Below are positions 13,163-24,440 of a stretch of DNA of 64,000 bases, piece after piece. The DNA is from Paratinospora sagittata (Eukaryota; Streptophyta; Magnoliopsida; Ranunculales; Menispermaceae): the NCBI GenBank assembly GCA_035771175.1, contig CM069612.1, forward strand, positions 23,914,987-23,978,986, written 5' to 3'. The notes beneath the pieces are model-generated. The model ran no database searches and was not told where the DNA came from. It saw only the letters and a list, made by a program, of their open reading frames with translations. Positions within the stretch are counted from its first letter, which is position 1, and each line of letters starts with the position of its first letter. The position numbers and the translations under genes are program-made.

Positions 13163-14540
13163 TGCTCGTTATATCATAGGGTTGTCTGTAGACGGTGACA
13201 AGGTTTATAGGAAATAGCTTTCGAAATAATTAACTAGACTAGTCCTTGAGTGACAGAGTCACAATAATTTTATTTAAATACCACTCTTCTAAAATAATAA
13301 GTTATATTTAAAGGTACTAGGGACCAGACTTTATCTAGTTAAATTAGATCAATCACTATTCCAACAGAATAACGATGTAATAGCAGTAGATCGAGACTAG
13401 AATTTAACTCTATATCCTTAAGATAATTTTGTCCCGTACTGATGCTCACGGTGTATGACAAATATATCTCAGGATACAACGATCTCCTTCTTATAATAGC
13501 AACACTTCAATTCACAAGAATAATTGAACAAATAAAGTTGTAATTTCTCACAAAAATAGTGTTAAAATAAAGAAGAAAGAAAGAGAAGAAAACACTGAAA
13601 AATCAAATATTTTGACATGGATTTTCTGAGTTTTGGAGGGCTCTATTTATAGATTTTTTGTGGTTGTACAAGGTGTTTTTTTTGTGCACCTTTGAATCGA
13701 GTCCAATTGCAACCAGATGCGATTTGATAGTTGCAATCATTGCACCTGATCGTACACCGTTGGATCACGCACAATCCGTGAAGGCACGATCTTGATTAGC
13801 GCATCCGATCGCGCATCGTTGGATCGAGCCCGATACGTGTAAACGCATCTGACGGCCGCGATCGACTCATCTAATCCCACACGCCCTTGGATCACGCATA
13901 GTTGGTGCTGTTACGATCTTACAGCTCTAGACTGCGTACATTGAACCTGGATAGTTCCTTCCGATCAACCACGTTCATCGCATCTAGACATCCTCAACGA
14001 ACGATCTAGATTCGATCTTCAAGGACACATCTCACCCGTCTGATCTGCTTCGATTTCTAAAAATGAAAAGCTCTTCAACTCCTCCAGATAATGCGCATGT
14101 GGGAAGTGCAAAGTATTGTGCATTGAATGCGCCTTAAGTCACCCAATCACTTTTTTGCCCACGCACACGCACATGCGTGAGCAGGGTGACGCAAAGCATC
14201 ATCCCTAAGTCTTCTTTTGTGTGTGTGCATTAAGCTCAAATACAAGTGTAGAGTTCTAGCTACACTTAAGTAAACCCATAGTTTTTTTTATCTCATGTAG
14301 AACTAAACTTTATTTACAAAATTTTACCACTTTACACTTATTAAGTAGACTATTTTAGACTTAATTTCTTATTCATATAAAAATAGGTATAACTAAATAA
14401 TTATATAGTCCTAATCTCAACATATTAGAGATTAATATTTAACTTGGTCTAACTCAAAATCACACATGAGTTCTATTTAAATATTTAGCTCAAAATGAAC
14501 AAAAATTATATTTGTTACCTATTTTTCCAACGCATCAGAT
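13163..14540 (-). mobile_element. Possible solo LTR or retroelement remnant
   Basis: This block contains a core (about 13680-14230) far richer in G+C than its surroundings, with repeated GTTGGATCACGCA and GATCGCGCATCGTTGGATCG motifs. Read on the minus strand there is a good promoter motif, CTATAAATAGAGCCCTCC (about 13640-13657), as expected of the U3/R border of an LTR. No open frame of note is present. Ends are uncertain: TTTTTCCAA occurs just outside both sides (near 13154-13162 and 14523-14531), which could be a 9-bp target duplication or chance. A long non-coding transcript unit or a decayed Mutator-like element are alternatives. Confidence 0.4.
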
Positions 14541-15229
14541 AAAAAATCATAATATGAGAACTCAGTTGATGTGAGTTACTGTACTGAGTGGCTCTAGAAT
14601 GATTTAAGAGGTTTGAGTCTCCCTAGCTAGCTAGTAGCATCATCCCTCAAATGATTAAATTTACTAAAAACCAAGATATATTTTACAGGCTCTTTATATC
14701 TCTATTATTGTAAGTGTTTAAAAGACAATTATTCTATTTTAGTGGTAGTCTCACCCTCCACCCATAAGAGGGCACCCATAAGAGGGTGAGTATTCAACTA
14801 TCTTCAGGAATATAATAAAAGAGACTATCTTGTATTAGGGAGTTTAGGTCTCATGTGCTGGGAAGGCTTAGTCCTAATAGTTATTTATGAGTTTTCGTGC
14901 ACTGTGATTGATGGGGCATTGACCCTTTGTATTTTGAGATTCTTCTCACCAATAATTAAGAACTTGATTTGTTTGGGAGGTATGAAATGTTAACCACCAT
15001 ATAAATTCAACGAATCATAGGCTAAGATGCTCTTCTTCCATGAAAAGGGCTTTGGGCTTCTCCTTTTTAACTCCAAATTTTTTATTATTTTTGAAAAACC
15101 TCTCGACTCCAAATTCAGTAAAAGGTAAAAAAAAACACATAAAAATTAATGATATGTTTTCATAATTCTGATTTTTTTTTCTTTTTACCAAAGTGGTGTA
15201 CTTGAGTCAGCTTAAGCGTGGTGGAGACT
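14541..15229. other. Gene-free AT-rich stretch
   Basis: It contains a short tandem GAGGGCACCCATAA duplication near 14766-14790. No gene is supported. Confidence 0.5.
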
Positions 15230-15777
15230 AGGGGCGTGTTAATAAATTAGTTTAAACTACAAAATCGAACTGAACCTGTACATTTTCGATTTGGTTTATT
15301 TTTAATAAGTTCGGTTAAGGTTAAATTTAGAAAAAGTTTAACCTGATAAGTTTGATTCGAGTTACGGTTTAAGACTTTAAAAATTGATCTAATTCGAATC
15401 AAACCGATTTTAAAAATAAAACTATTAATATTTATTTTTAATAGTTATGATTCTTTTATGATATAAACATTCTCATAAAAAAATATATAATCATCTTATA
15501 TAGTAAAAATTATTTTTAAATTTTTTAAGTACACTTTAGAAAAGTTAAAATTACTTCATATATACTATATAATTAATTATTTTGATTTATTTAATGTATG
15601 TGTAATTAAAATTTTAAATCGATCAACCCAAGCCGAACTAATTAACCGATTATGTTTCGATTGATAATTCAAAATAAATGGATCAAGCTAAACCGAACCG
15701 AACCCAATCATGTTCGATTTGAATTAGGTTTGAGTATTAAACTGACACAAATTAGACTAACCTGTTGACACCTTTGC
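15230..15777. mobile_element. Non-autonomous hAT-like element, 548 bp
   Basis: The direct 8-bp duplication TGGAGACT (15222-15229 and 15778-15785) flanks a non-coding element. It starts AGGGGCGTG and ends CACCTTTGC, short imperfect terminal inverted repeats. An 8-bp duplication and T/CAGGGGTG-like ends are typical of plant hAT transposons. The interior is rich in AACCGAA/TTCGGTT motifs and has no transposase frame. Shifting the boundary by one base gives seven of eight matching instead. Confidence 0.75.
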
Positions 15778-15927
15778 TGGAGACTAGACCATATATTGGG
15801 ATAACTTTATAAATATGATAAGAAGAAATTCTTATTGGTCAAGACCAGTTTTTTTTTTTTTTTTCATCTTTCTTTGTAACCTTTTTTTTTTGGAAAGGTA
15901 AAGAGGGGGAACACCCAGCAAGAACAA

Positions 15928-17037
15928 CTAGCACACTATATCTCGAACTCTCCTAGGCCAAGTAACCCCAGTTGCATCTTCTCTCAAAATATTGAATAAC
16001 CTACGGGGAGGGGAAGACAGGATACACACTCCCCGATTGAAACTCAAAGCCTCAGTAGCCAAATAGTCTGCTGCTCTATTACCTTCTCTATAAATATGCT
16101 CAACTTGAACTATCCAATCTCTCTGAAGGAGTCTTCTACACTCATTTACCAAGTTGGAAAGGGTAAGCTGCGGCATACTGTTGCCTTTTAACCAACCAGC
16201 CACCATAGCCGAATCTGTTTCGAAAACTATAGAGCGATGGCCCTCCTCCCAAGCAAGACGAAGGCCATGAACAGCAGCCCATAATTCAGCTTCAGTTGCA
16301 GTACAAGACCCAATATTAGCCACAAACCCCCTCAACCACATACCACGATAGTCACGGAGAAGACCGCCACCCCCTGCTCGCGATGAAGCTTTCTTAAGAC
16401 ATCCATCAGTATTAAGCTTAGTCCAACCATGGTTGGGAGCACACCAGCCTACCATCGTCACCCTCTCTATCAGTCCAGCACCATGGACCGCCACTTTGGC
16501 TCGAAAAGCATGAATGATTTCAGCCACTTTCCCTTTAAGCCAAGCCATGCTATACTCGAAGTGAAAACGAAGATTACGAAAAACTAAATCATTCCTCCAT
16601 TTCCAAAGAGCCCACACGGCCACTGTAAAGTAGGAAGCCCAGTCATAGTCAACATTACAATCATTAACGCCAGCAAGATTATGAGCAAGCCAGCTTTGGA
16701 AATCCAAATTGCTCTGAAGATGATACTCAACTGGCTGCAATAAACGCTTCCATAATTGCACGGCTCTAGAGCAATTTCGAAAAATATGATCAACATCCTC
16801 GATACATCCCACACATTCAATACAGTCAGATGCCATGGTGAAACCCCTTTTCATCCGCTCAGCATTGCACATGATCTTTCGATGCGCAACCATCCACAAA
16901 AAAGTCTTGCATCTTTGAGGAACTTTAAGCTTCCAAATCATCCTCCAAATGGAAGTAGGATCTCCCATAAGAGTTCCAGTAGAAATAGTATAAGCAGAGG
17001 CCACCGTTAATATGCCACTCTTAGAAGCTCCCAACAT
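15928..17037 (-). pseudogene. LINE ORF2 3' part: zf-RVT and RNase H
   Basis: An open frame of 369 residues. Residues about 30-100 form the zf-RVT region (WKLKVPQRCKTFLWMVAHRK, then C-x2-C ... H-x4-C-like spacing in CIECVGCIEDVDHIFRNC). Residues about 205-340 form an RNase H domain with the four expected acidic positions in NTDGCL, TEAELWAA, FETDSA and NRAADYLA. It normally continues the reverse transcriptase polypeptide, but here lies in a different frame from the frame ending at 17007, so it would not be made as part of the ORF2 protein. The nominal start codon is simply the first Met in the frame. Confidence 0.88.
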
Positions 17038-18743
17038 ATGCCATCTGCAACCTCCTCCTCATCCCATAAGAGCACAGCAGCAAGTTTATTTTCAACCTCA
17101 AAAGGGAGTAAACCAGATAGAGCATTCCAGTCCCACCCTGAACCCTTCACCCAATAGCTTGAGACAGGCCTATACATCTCCACCAAACTCAAATCCCGCA
17201 TTTTCATATTGATTAAGGCCACCTCACCTACCCATGTATCAAGCCAAAAAAGAGTGTCCTTACCATTACGAACTAGAGCCCGCACTCCGTTACGTAAAAT
17301 AGGCGAGGCATTAACAATGCCCCGCCACGCATTGGAAGCCCCATTCTTAGGCTGCAACCTATCAATAGTAGCTTCCCGATGCAGATACTTCATGGAAACA
17401 ACTCTGGCCCAAAAGCTATTCTTATCTGTAATTAGTCTCCATCCCAATTTGGCCAAAAAAGCCAAGTTCATATAAGCCATACTCTTAATGCCAAGACCAC
17501 CGTCCTCCATAGGTTTGATGATGATTTCCCACTTAATGAGGTTGACGCCCTGCTTCTCATTAGACCCTCCCCATAGAAAACGTCGAACTAATTTATCAAT
17601 GGTATTACACACCCCTATTGGTAATACCATAGTCTGCATGATGTACATGGGAATAGAGTTAAGCACCGATTTCACTAGAACCAATCTACCCGCAAAGGAC
17701 AAGAATTTTGTCTTCCACCCCTCCAATCGAGTAGTCACTCTCTCAATGATGTACTGAAAGTCAGCAGGTCGGACCCTCCCATGAATGGAGGGAGCACCAA
17801 GATATCGACCCAAGTTGTCCGTAAGGGGAATACCAGAAATAGTAGATATGTCTTGAGCCACCGCAAGCTCCACATTGTGAGATACAAATATATGAGATTT
17901 CTGGTAGTTAACTCTTTGGCCCGAGCACGCACAAAATAAATCCAGGCACTTCATAATAACCTTTATCTGCTCTGTAGATGCTTCCGCAAACAAAACCATA
18001 TCATCTGCAAAGAAAAGGTGGGAGATAGAAGGACCATTACGAGAAAGCTGTATGGGTTTCCATTCCTTTCGCTCCACTGCCCCATTAATCAAATGACCCA
18101 ATCTTTCAATACACAGAACAAAAAGGTAAGGCGAAATTGCATCCCCTTGCCGAACTCCGCGCTCAGGAGAGAAACGATCCAAAAGATCCCCATTCCAGAC
18201 AATCGACATCCTAGAGGATGAGACACAATGCATCACGTTTCGGATCCACCCATCACCAAGACCAATCTCCTTCAACGAGTCTTCAATAAAATCCCAAGAT
18301 AATCGATCATAGGCCTTTTCAAGATCAATCTTAATTGCCATATGAGATACACCACTCTTCTTAGTTCTCATTGAATGAAGGACTTCTTGATACACAATGA
18401 CATTATCTGTAATTTGGCGACCAGGAACAAAGCTGCTTTGGTTGGGAGAAACAAGACTAGGGAGGATCATCTTTAGCCTATTTGTCATAGCTTTTGTAAT
18501 CACTTTATAGCCCACGTTGCAGAGACTTATAGGTCTAAGCTGGGTCAATAATTCAAGGTGCTGAACCTTCGGTACTAATACCAACAGAGTATCATTGATC
18601 CCATCTGGAAGCTTTCCAGACACCCAAAAGTCTTGAACAAGCTTGTAGACAGAGGGCCCCACTGTAGGCCAGAGGCGTTGATAGAAACCTGCATGAATAC
18701 CATCCGGGCCTGGCGCTTTGAAGGGAGCCATCTCAAATAAAGC
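17007..18743 (-). pseudogene. LINE ORF2 reverse transcriptase region
   Basis: The frame runs from the codon after the TAG at 18744-18746 to a stop at 17007. It contains the reverse transcriptase motifs in order: APGPDGIHAGF, LRPISLCNVGYK, FVPGRQITDNV, the first catalytic aspartate in KIDLEKAYDRLSW, RGVRQGDAISPYLF, and the catalytic pair in LFFADDMVLFAEA. The LGRYLGAPSIHGR and RLEGWKTKFLSFAGR region follows. All polymerase residues that can be recognised are present. The frame ends early, one base out of register with the RNase H frame. Confidence 0.92.
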
Positions 18744-19518
18744 CTAACGAATCTCTTCAATCTCAAAGGGCTGATGAATCCTTGCCATGACAGCACCATC
18801 TAGAATTGGAAAGCCCCCTTTAGGAAAATCAGACATATCCCCGCAAGGTTCTTTTGAAAATAGCCTGGTATAAAAATCTTGAATTAGATGCTTCAACTGA
18901 GCTGAATCTGAAACCCAATTTCCATCTGCACCTTTTAACCTCTCAATGACATTCCTGCTCCGACGAATCACTGTAGTAGCGTGATAGAACTTGGTATTGC
19001 GGTCACCCGAAAGGATCCAGTCGGCTCTAGATTTCTGAAACCACGAAAGTTCTTCTTGATACAGAACAAGGTCCAACTCCTTCTTAAGCTTAGACTCCAA
19101 AAGATGAATACGGTGTGTAGGGTGTTTAGATAAGACACGTTGAATGCCTGCAAGTCTCGCCCAGAGCCTCTTCTTCCTCCTAGAAATACTCCCAAACTCG
19201 GTACTATTCCATGAAGTAAGAGCCGAGGCTATATGCCGATTATTTGTATCCAAAGATCGGTCACGACTCCAATTCTCCTTAATGACATTGTAAAATCCCG
19301 AATGAGTCAGCCAAGCTGCCTGAAATTTAAACTGCATTGGCCTCACAGTGGCACTTGAACCCTTTAAACGAACCAAGATAGGAACATGGTCGGAGTGATG
19401 TTTAGGAAGGTGAATCACTCTAGCGTCCTCAAACATATGCCTCCAAGCTAAATTACATAAAACTCTATCCAGGCGAGCTCCCTTAAACTGATCCCTATAC
19501 CCCTACTCCAAGTATAGG
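18744..19518 (-). pseudogene. LINE ORF2 endonuclease tail and linker
   Basis: The frame is in register with the downstream reverse transcriptase but separated from it by the TAG at 18744-18746. It contains the C-terminal endonuclease signature (ARVIHLPKHHSDHVPILVRL), the linker segment WFQKSRADWILSGDRNTKFYH and FDIEEIR-like sequence just before the stop. The upstream catalytic half of the endonuclease is absent because of the 5' truncation at 19518. Confidence 0.88.
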
Positions 19519-19531
19519 CTTTGTAACCTTT

Positions 19532-20583
19532 GAGTTTCAAACATGTTAGGGCAATTATTAATTATAATTCCATCATTATAAAGGAGGAAAGGTCACCTGG
19601 ACTACCTAACAAATTGACAATTCCATCTAACTTTATTTGGTTCAAATGTAGTTTATTTAATTAATAACCTATTAGTCAATCTATTATGAATTATATTCCT
19701 AGTACGGAAAAGGAACCTTGAACACACAGTCTTCGATTCTACCAAGTCAGCTTAATTATAATGGAATACACATAACTTGACAAGAATATTTAATCATATC
19801 CTAATTAACAAACTTTGGTAGCTAATGGACGTGGCAAACATAGTCTTGGGGAGAAGGAATTCTATAGGATATGAGATTTTATTTATTATAAATATACATG
19901 TACATCTAGAATTAATTATATATGCATCCTATAAAGTTAAATATTACTACGATTGAGCACTCTCCTTAATTACCATATACAACATAATACAATAAGTAGT
20001 TAAATAAATAAAATATGGAAATTGCCTTGATCTCATTAACTATTAAAAACATGCACTTGTCTCTTCCCTAATTTTGGAAAAAGGATTTTAGCTACTTTAA
20101 GAAATGTTTTCTTGTTTTGTACAACATTTAATTAAAAAAAGGTGCAACTTGTTATAATTCCCTATTCAAATAGAATAAAGTAGCCCCATGCGACTTTAAT
20201 TAATTACTCAACTTCAACTATAATACCCGCAATCAATGTAAAGTATATATGCTTATCAAGTCAAAAAGCTAGTTTCAATATTTCTATTGATTAAAAACCA
20301 ATCACATGCATTTGTTGAATAATTAATTAAGCTCTTTCTTATAGACTATCTTTGCGATAATATTAAATTGAAGATGATAGATAAGAAAGAGTCGAATTTA
20401 CTTATTATTGGCTTGCTTAATTCTTGATTAGTTCAACAAGTAATGATAATTTTTGAACTCTTACACGACTTAGTCTTGCAATAGGAAGCATTCAATTACT
20501 GAGTCTTTTGCCACAAAATAAAATAAAATAAAAATAGTCGGTCCAAGTTGTATTGATTTTCTTCATCCTAGCTAGTTTATTTT
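19532..20583. other. Gene-free AT-rich stretch
   Basis: No coding region or recognisable repeat is seen. The sequence is dominated by TTAATTAA-type motifs. Confidence 0.55.
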
Positions 20584-20596
20584 AGATATTGACTCT

Positions 20597-20765
20597 AACC
20601 AACGGTGGTTGGTTCAATAGTTAGGGATAAGCGCCTCTAACCTTAACGTGGAGAGTTCGATTGAGAATTATGTCACCCACTAATATGTTAGCCAAGGGTG
20701 GCCAAGGACATTTTCCGCAGAGACCAATAAGAGAGTCCTGATTCCCACTGACCTAAAAAAAAAAA
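20597..20765 (+). mobile_element. Short tRNA-derived SINE with 13-bp duplication
   Basis: AGATATTGACTCT occurs at 20584-20596 and 20766-20778. Between them is a 169-bp element. It has a tRNA-like head, GGTTGGTTCAATAGTTAGGG (box A) and GGAGAGTTCGATTGAG (box B), and a poly(A) tail at about 20755-20766. The 3' half (GTGGCCAAGGACATTTTCCG) differs from the GAGGACACC domain of the other SINEs, so this is a separate family. Confidence 0.9.
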
Positions 20766-20778
20766 AGATATTGACTCT

Positions 20779-21962
20779 GTTGACATGCTTAATTTGCAAC
20801 TTAAACAAAAGAAAAATGTAACTGATATTGGCGAGCAAAACATAACTCTTCAGTCTAGATTTAATGGGATGCTGCCTAATTAGCAAGTTAAATAACAAGT
20901 GATAAAATATTAAAATCTTACCATTCTCAATATATAGTAATACCAAAAGTTTATCATACATTTAATGACCAATGATTTTGTAATTATTTTTTTTTCTGTT
21001 TATTTATTTTTTGATTCAAGGATAATGCCAAACTCTTATATGATTTTTATCAAATCATAAGCATGAGTATGTTTTCTTACTCTTTGATTCCATTAGTTTA
21101 ATAGATTAAAGACCAAAAACAATGTTGTATGTGGAATTATTTCGGTTGGAGTTAGAGCACAGACTCTACAATTTATATGGTCAAATAAGTCAACTTATAA
21201 TGGACCTGACCCATATAATTAAACATATGGTAAAGCATAAAACTGTATCAAGTCTAACATACTAATTGGATCAAAATCATGCAAGGGCCAATCAATTTAC
21301 TCTTATCAATAGTCAATACCATTTGGATCATCAGTTTAGTTTTATAAATTAATAAATATAATGATTTATGTAGCTCGCCTTAATTATGAAAAATCTTACA
21401 ACTCTGACTCCCACTTTATGATTCAGGTTTTTGACGATCACACCACTTCTAATTGGTTATCAATAATCTTCTGATTGGATTAGATGGGAAGAGATTATGT
21501 GTATATACTTTGTTAAATCTAATTAACTTGCGATCATGATTAAACCCTAATGAAAAGCTCATGATTTTTTTTATTTTTAAATTAAGCAAAATGGACAAGT
21601 TCAAATGCAAGTTCAAGTCATCCTCTTTCTTTTTCATTATTTTCCTAGTTTGGTGTTTATGCGCCCACAACGTTTCCAACAAACACAATTGGGAGAAATT
21701 AATTCCACTAATTTTAAATGCCATGAAGAGCTGGTCTCACCACTCCAATTAAACGTAAACAGTATTCAATTTGTAGAAAAATGCTAAAGTTATACCCATA
21801 GATATAATGTAGCATTATTCTTATATTTATTTTCAAATATACTAAGCAAAATTCATCACAAAGCAGTCAAAAAGAAAAAGAAAAGAAAGAATGCTCCCCT
21901 AACAATATGAGCAAGTGAAAATGAAAATACAGGTTTTTAATTAATTATATATATATTCTAAC
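20779..21962. other. Gene-free stretch 3' of PSB27
   Basis: AT-rich sequence with no supported gene. The part nearest 21962 is expected to include the PSB27 3' untranslated region. Frames around 21449-21787 overlap each other on both strands and show no family features. Confidence 0.5.
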
Positions 21963-22505
21963 CTATCTTCCCCTTTGCAATGCCTTCTCTGCAGTGTCCA
22001 TCTCTTCCAAGATCCTTGCCTTACGCTTAGCCGGAATGGGCGCTGTTGGGCCAAAACTAATGTAATGCCCTGAAACAGCATTGATAGCTGAATACATATC
22101 TCGAAATGAAGCTCGACCCAACAATTCTTTCTCTCTTCTATACTTAGCAACCCATGAATTTGATGTCTCCCTTAGTTCAGACACTGCAGCAGCTATGTTT
22201 GGATCGTTCTTGTCCATGTTAATGGTTGATCTCACCTTGTTTATCATCTCCGTGGTCTCCTTCTCATACTCATCGTCCGAGCCCGCCGATGCCGGGGGTG
22301 TTGGAAGTAGCACCGCCGCCGGAACAAGAATTGCGGTTATCAAGGCGGTGAATTCCCGACGACCCGTTAACCGAATAGACGTCGTTGTCGTCGTGGCGGC
22401 AGTAGTGGCGATGGTGGCGGTGGCGGTCGGAGTTGGTTTGGGGCGGGTGAGGGGTGGAGGAGTCGGTTTGGAAGATGGTGAGCTTAGGAGAGTTGGAGAA
22501 GCCAT
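21963..22505 (-). CDS. PSB27: Photosystem II repair protein PSB27, chloroplastic
   Basis: An intronless gene encoding 180 residues. PSB27 is a thylakoid-lumen protein that binds CP43 in photosystem II assembly or repair intermediates, before the manganese cluster is formed. The first ~45 residues are Ser/Thr/Pro/Ala-rich without acidic residues, a chloroplast transit peptide. Then a twin arginine (residues 49-50, TGRREF), a hydrophobic stretch and Ala-Ser-Ala at 72-74 form a bipartite lumen signal, suggesting Tat-type import and cleavage after residue 74. The mature part matches the family: INKVRSTINM, AAVSELRETSNSWVAKYRRE, LGRASFRDMYSAINAVSGHY and PIPAKRKARILEEMDTAEKA. Length fits the plant PSB27-1 proteins (about 170-180). 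The ATG at 22505 is the first in the frame and is followed at once by the transit peptide. Confidence 0.96.
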   Translation of the reverse strand: MASPTLLSSPSSKPTPPPLTRPKPTPTATATIATTAATTTTTSIRLTGRREFTALITAILVPAAVLLPTPPASAGSDDEYEKETTEMINKVRSTINMDKNDPNIAAAVSELRETSNSWVAKYRREKELLGRASFRDMYSAINAVSGHYISFGPTAPIPAKRKARILEEMDTAEKALQRGR

Positions 22506-22720
22506 GGTATAGTGTTAGAAGATAGGAAGATAGAAGAGAGTAGAGAGTGAAGTTGTTTTGTTTTCAGGAGAAAGGGGAAAATTGGAATTTGGAAGTCATT
22601 GCGATATGACACGTGGGCTTATCACCTTATCCTATGTGAAGTGGTTTGGATGATGAAAGATCCAATGAAATGATAAGTGGGGAGTTGAGAGGGCATCGAG
22701 TCCTTTTTTGAGGTAATAAC
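22506..22720 (-). promoter_or_regulatory. PSB27 promoter with G-box next to I-box
   Basis: Upstream of the PSB27 ATG, a CACGTG core (22610-22615, in GACACGTGGGC) lies just beside TATCACCTTATCC (about 22620-22632). On the gene strand the latter reads GGATAAGGTGATA and holds a GATAAG I-box. Together they form the G-box/I-box module typical of light-regulated photosynthesis genes. The module is about 105-130 bases upstream of the ATG, so it would sit close to the transcription start. A GA/CT-rich leader lies between. Function is inferred from motif identity and context only. Confidence 0.55.
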
Positions 22721-23093
22721 TTTGACACGAAGCAGCCAAGGCATGAGACACAATTTTTATGGAGCCATATATTATTAAGTGAAAAAATATATATTATTCC
22801 AATTTCTAATTCAGAGTATTTAATTTTTTTATAATACTATTACATTATTACAAATCAATTAGAGATTAAGAAATTAATATAAGCATTTTTTTTTGTAATA
22901 GATATAAGTATATATATATATATTCAGACTTTTTAATACAATCACGCATGTTTATTGAATTATTTATTACATATATAGGGATGTGTACAATACTTGTATC
23001 CAATGGACAACTATTATGCGTAGAAGGACATATAAATTGAAAACTATATTAACTTTTTACATTATAACAGTAAAAAATAATGCTATATGGAAT

Positions 23094-24392
23094 GAAAACT
23101 AAACACCATTTCCTACAAATTTAATGTGACATATACTACATCAAATTTGTGACATTTTTTCAAGGCTATTTTTAATCAAGGCAAAACAAGTGTAACATGA
23201 GTTAGATACAAATGACTAGTGTGAAAACATTTAATGAATAGGTGCCCAATTTATTTGATATTTTTAGCTCTTATTTTTAGCACATAAATTAAGTACATTA
23301 AATGTCCTCGAATCATGCAGAAGGCTATGCCCCTAGGATATCTAATATACATTACAAGAAAAGAAATGCTAATCTAACTACAAAAAAGTATAACTATGAA
23401 CAACCATTAGATTATTTATTACTCACCTTGAGATGTACAACACACATTCATATATCTAATGATTGTGAATGTGTAGTTGCACTTTTTATAATTAAATTAA
23501 TATTCTCTTTACAAGGGTGTGTGTTAAGATTATGTACACTTATTATTTTCTTTTATAAAACTTTTTCTTAAATTAATTAAAAATAAAAATGTTGTCCATT
23601 TTTTTTTTGGGTTAGATAATATCCTTTGAATTATAAAAAAAATATTCCCCATTATTTAGTCCTTTATAATTCAAAGAGATATTTATTTTCTTTTATATCT
23701 AATCATAGAATTTTTTTAATTATTTAATTTTCTTTTATTTATTTTATTAGTTTTTTTTTGTTATTATTATTATATTTTTTTTTTCTTAATATGGGAACTA
23801 TGACACCTCTTAACTATTGTTTAGTGTTGTTAAAATAAAATTATTATTTACTTATTCTTTTATTTTGACCTTCCAATTATTATTCATGATTCAAAATGAT
23901 ATTCCTTGGGGCAAATACTTTTATGCATACCTCCTCAGGCTGATGCACGCCATATTGTATTCTCGTAATAACCTAAAAAATAAAGAAATGAAAGAATGAA
24001 CATTTTTTTATAATTCAAAGAGTATTTTATTACCCATAAATGAAAAACATAAAGATTTAAAAAAATAATAGAGAATATTTTTATTATTAATTAATTTGAG
24101 GCAGAATTTGATTAAAAGAAAATGATAAGTGTAAATAATTTTAGTACATCCCTTTATAGTATATGTCGGATGTCTTCGAAATATGTATTGGTATATGATT
24201 TAAGGATATTTAATGTACTTAATTTATATGCTAAAAATGAATACTAAAAATATCAATAAATAGGACACCTATTCATTAAATGCTTTTATACTTGTGATTA
24301 ATGTTATACGTGTATCGTAACCTTAGTTAAAAATAACTTTGAAAAAAAAGGCGAGATGGCACATGCCACATAAGATGTGTGGGAAATAGTGA
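23094..24392. mobile_element. Element with ~250-bp inverted arms
   Basis: The left arm (about 23094-23345) and the reverse complement of the right arm (about 24140-24392) align along their length. Shared blocks include GCATTTAATGAATAGGTG, TTATTTGATATTTTTAG-like sequence and AAATTAAGTACATTAAAT. The ~0.8-kb interior has no coding region and itself contains a smaller MITE (23357-23512) and a local hairpin around 23619-23690. Long arms with a non-coding core suggest a foldback or Mutator-like non-autonomous element. The outer ends and target duplication are not sharply defined. Confidence 0.65.
23357..23512. mobile_element. MITE nested in the long-arm element
   Basis: The left end, AAGAAATGCTAATCTAACTA, pairs with the right end, whose reverse complement reads AAAGAGAATATTAATTTAAT. 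The inverted match extends for about 55 bases (AACTACACATTC against its partner). It is closely similar in ends and layout to the element at 56859-57032, defining a two-copy family here. Confidence 0.65.
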
Positions 24393-24440
24393 AAATCTCA
24401 AATCTCGTATTGGGCCATGACGACGGAATATTAAGCTCCT

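Larger units (their letters stand above)
15882..19518 (-). mobile_element. 5'-truncated LINE (L1-type) with target-site duplication
   Basis: A minus-strand non-LTR retrotransposon. The 13-bp direct repeat CTTTGTAACCTTT occurs at 15872-15884 and 19519-19531. On the element strand the 3' end is a short A tail (15882-15891). The 5' end falls inside the endonuclease region, so about 3.6 kb remain of an element usually 5-7 kb long. It encodes the end of the endonuclease, a full reverse transcriptase, a zinc-binding zf-RVT motif and a plant-type RNase H. The coding potential is broken by a TAG at 18744-18746 and by a frame change near 17007-17040. 5' truncation with a target duplication is the usual product of target-primed reverse transcription. 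Confidence 0.93.

Noticed and set aside
22081..22512. 143-codon frame on the strand opposite PSB27
   Set aside because: It is a shadow of the PSB27 gene, whose transit peptide, lumen signal and conserved mature domain are all on the minus strand.
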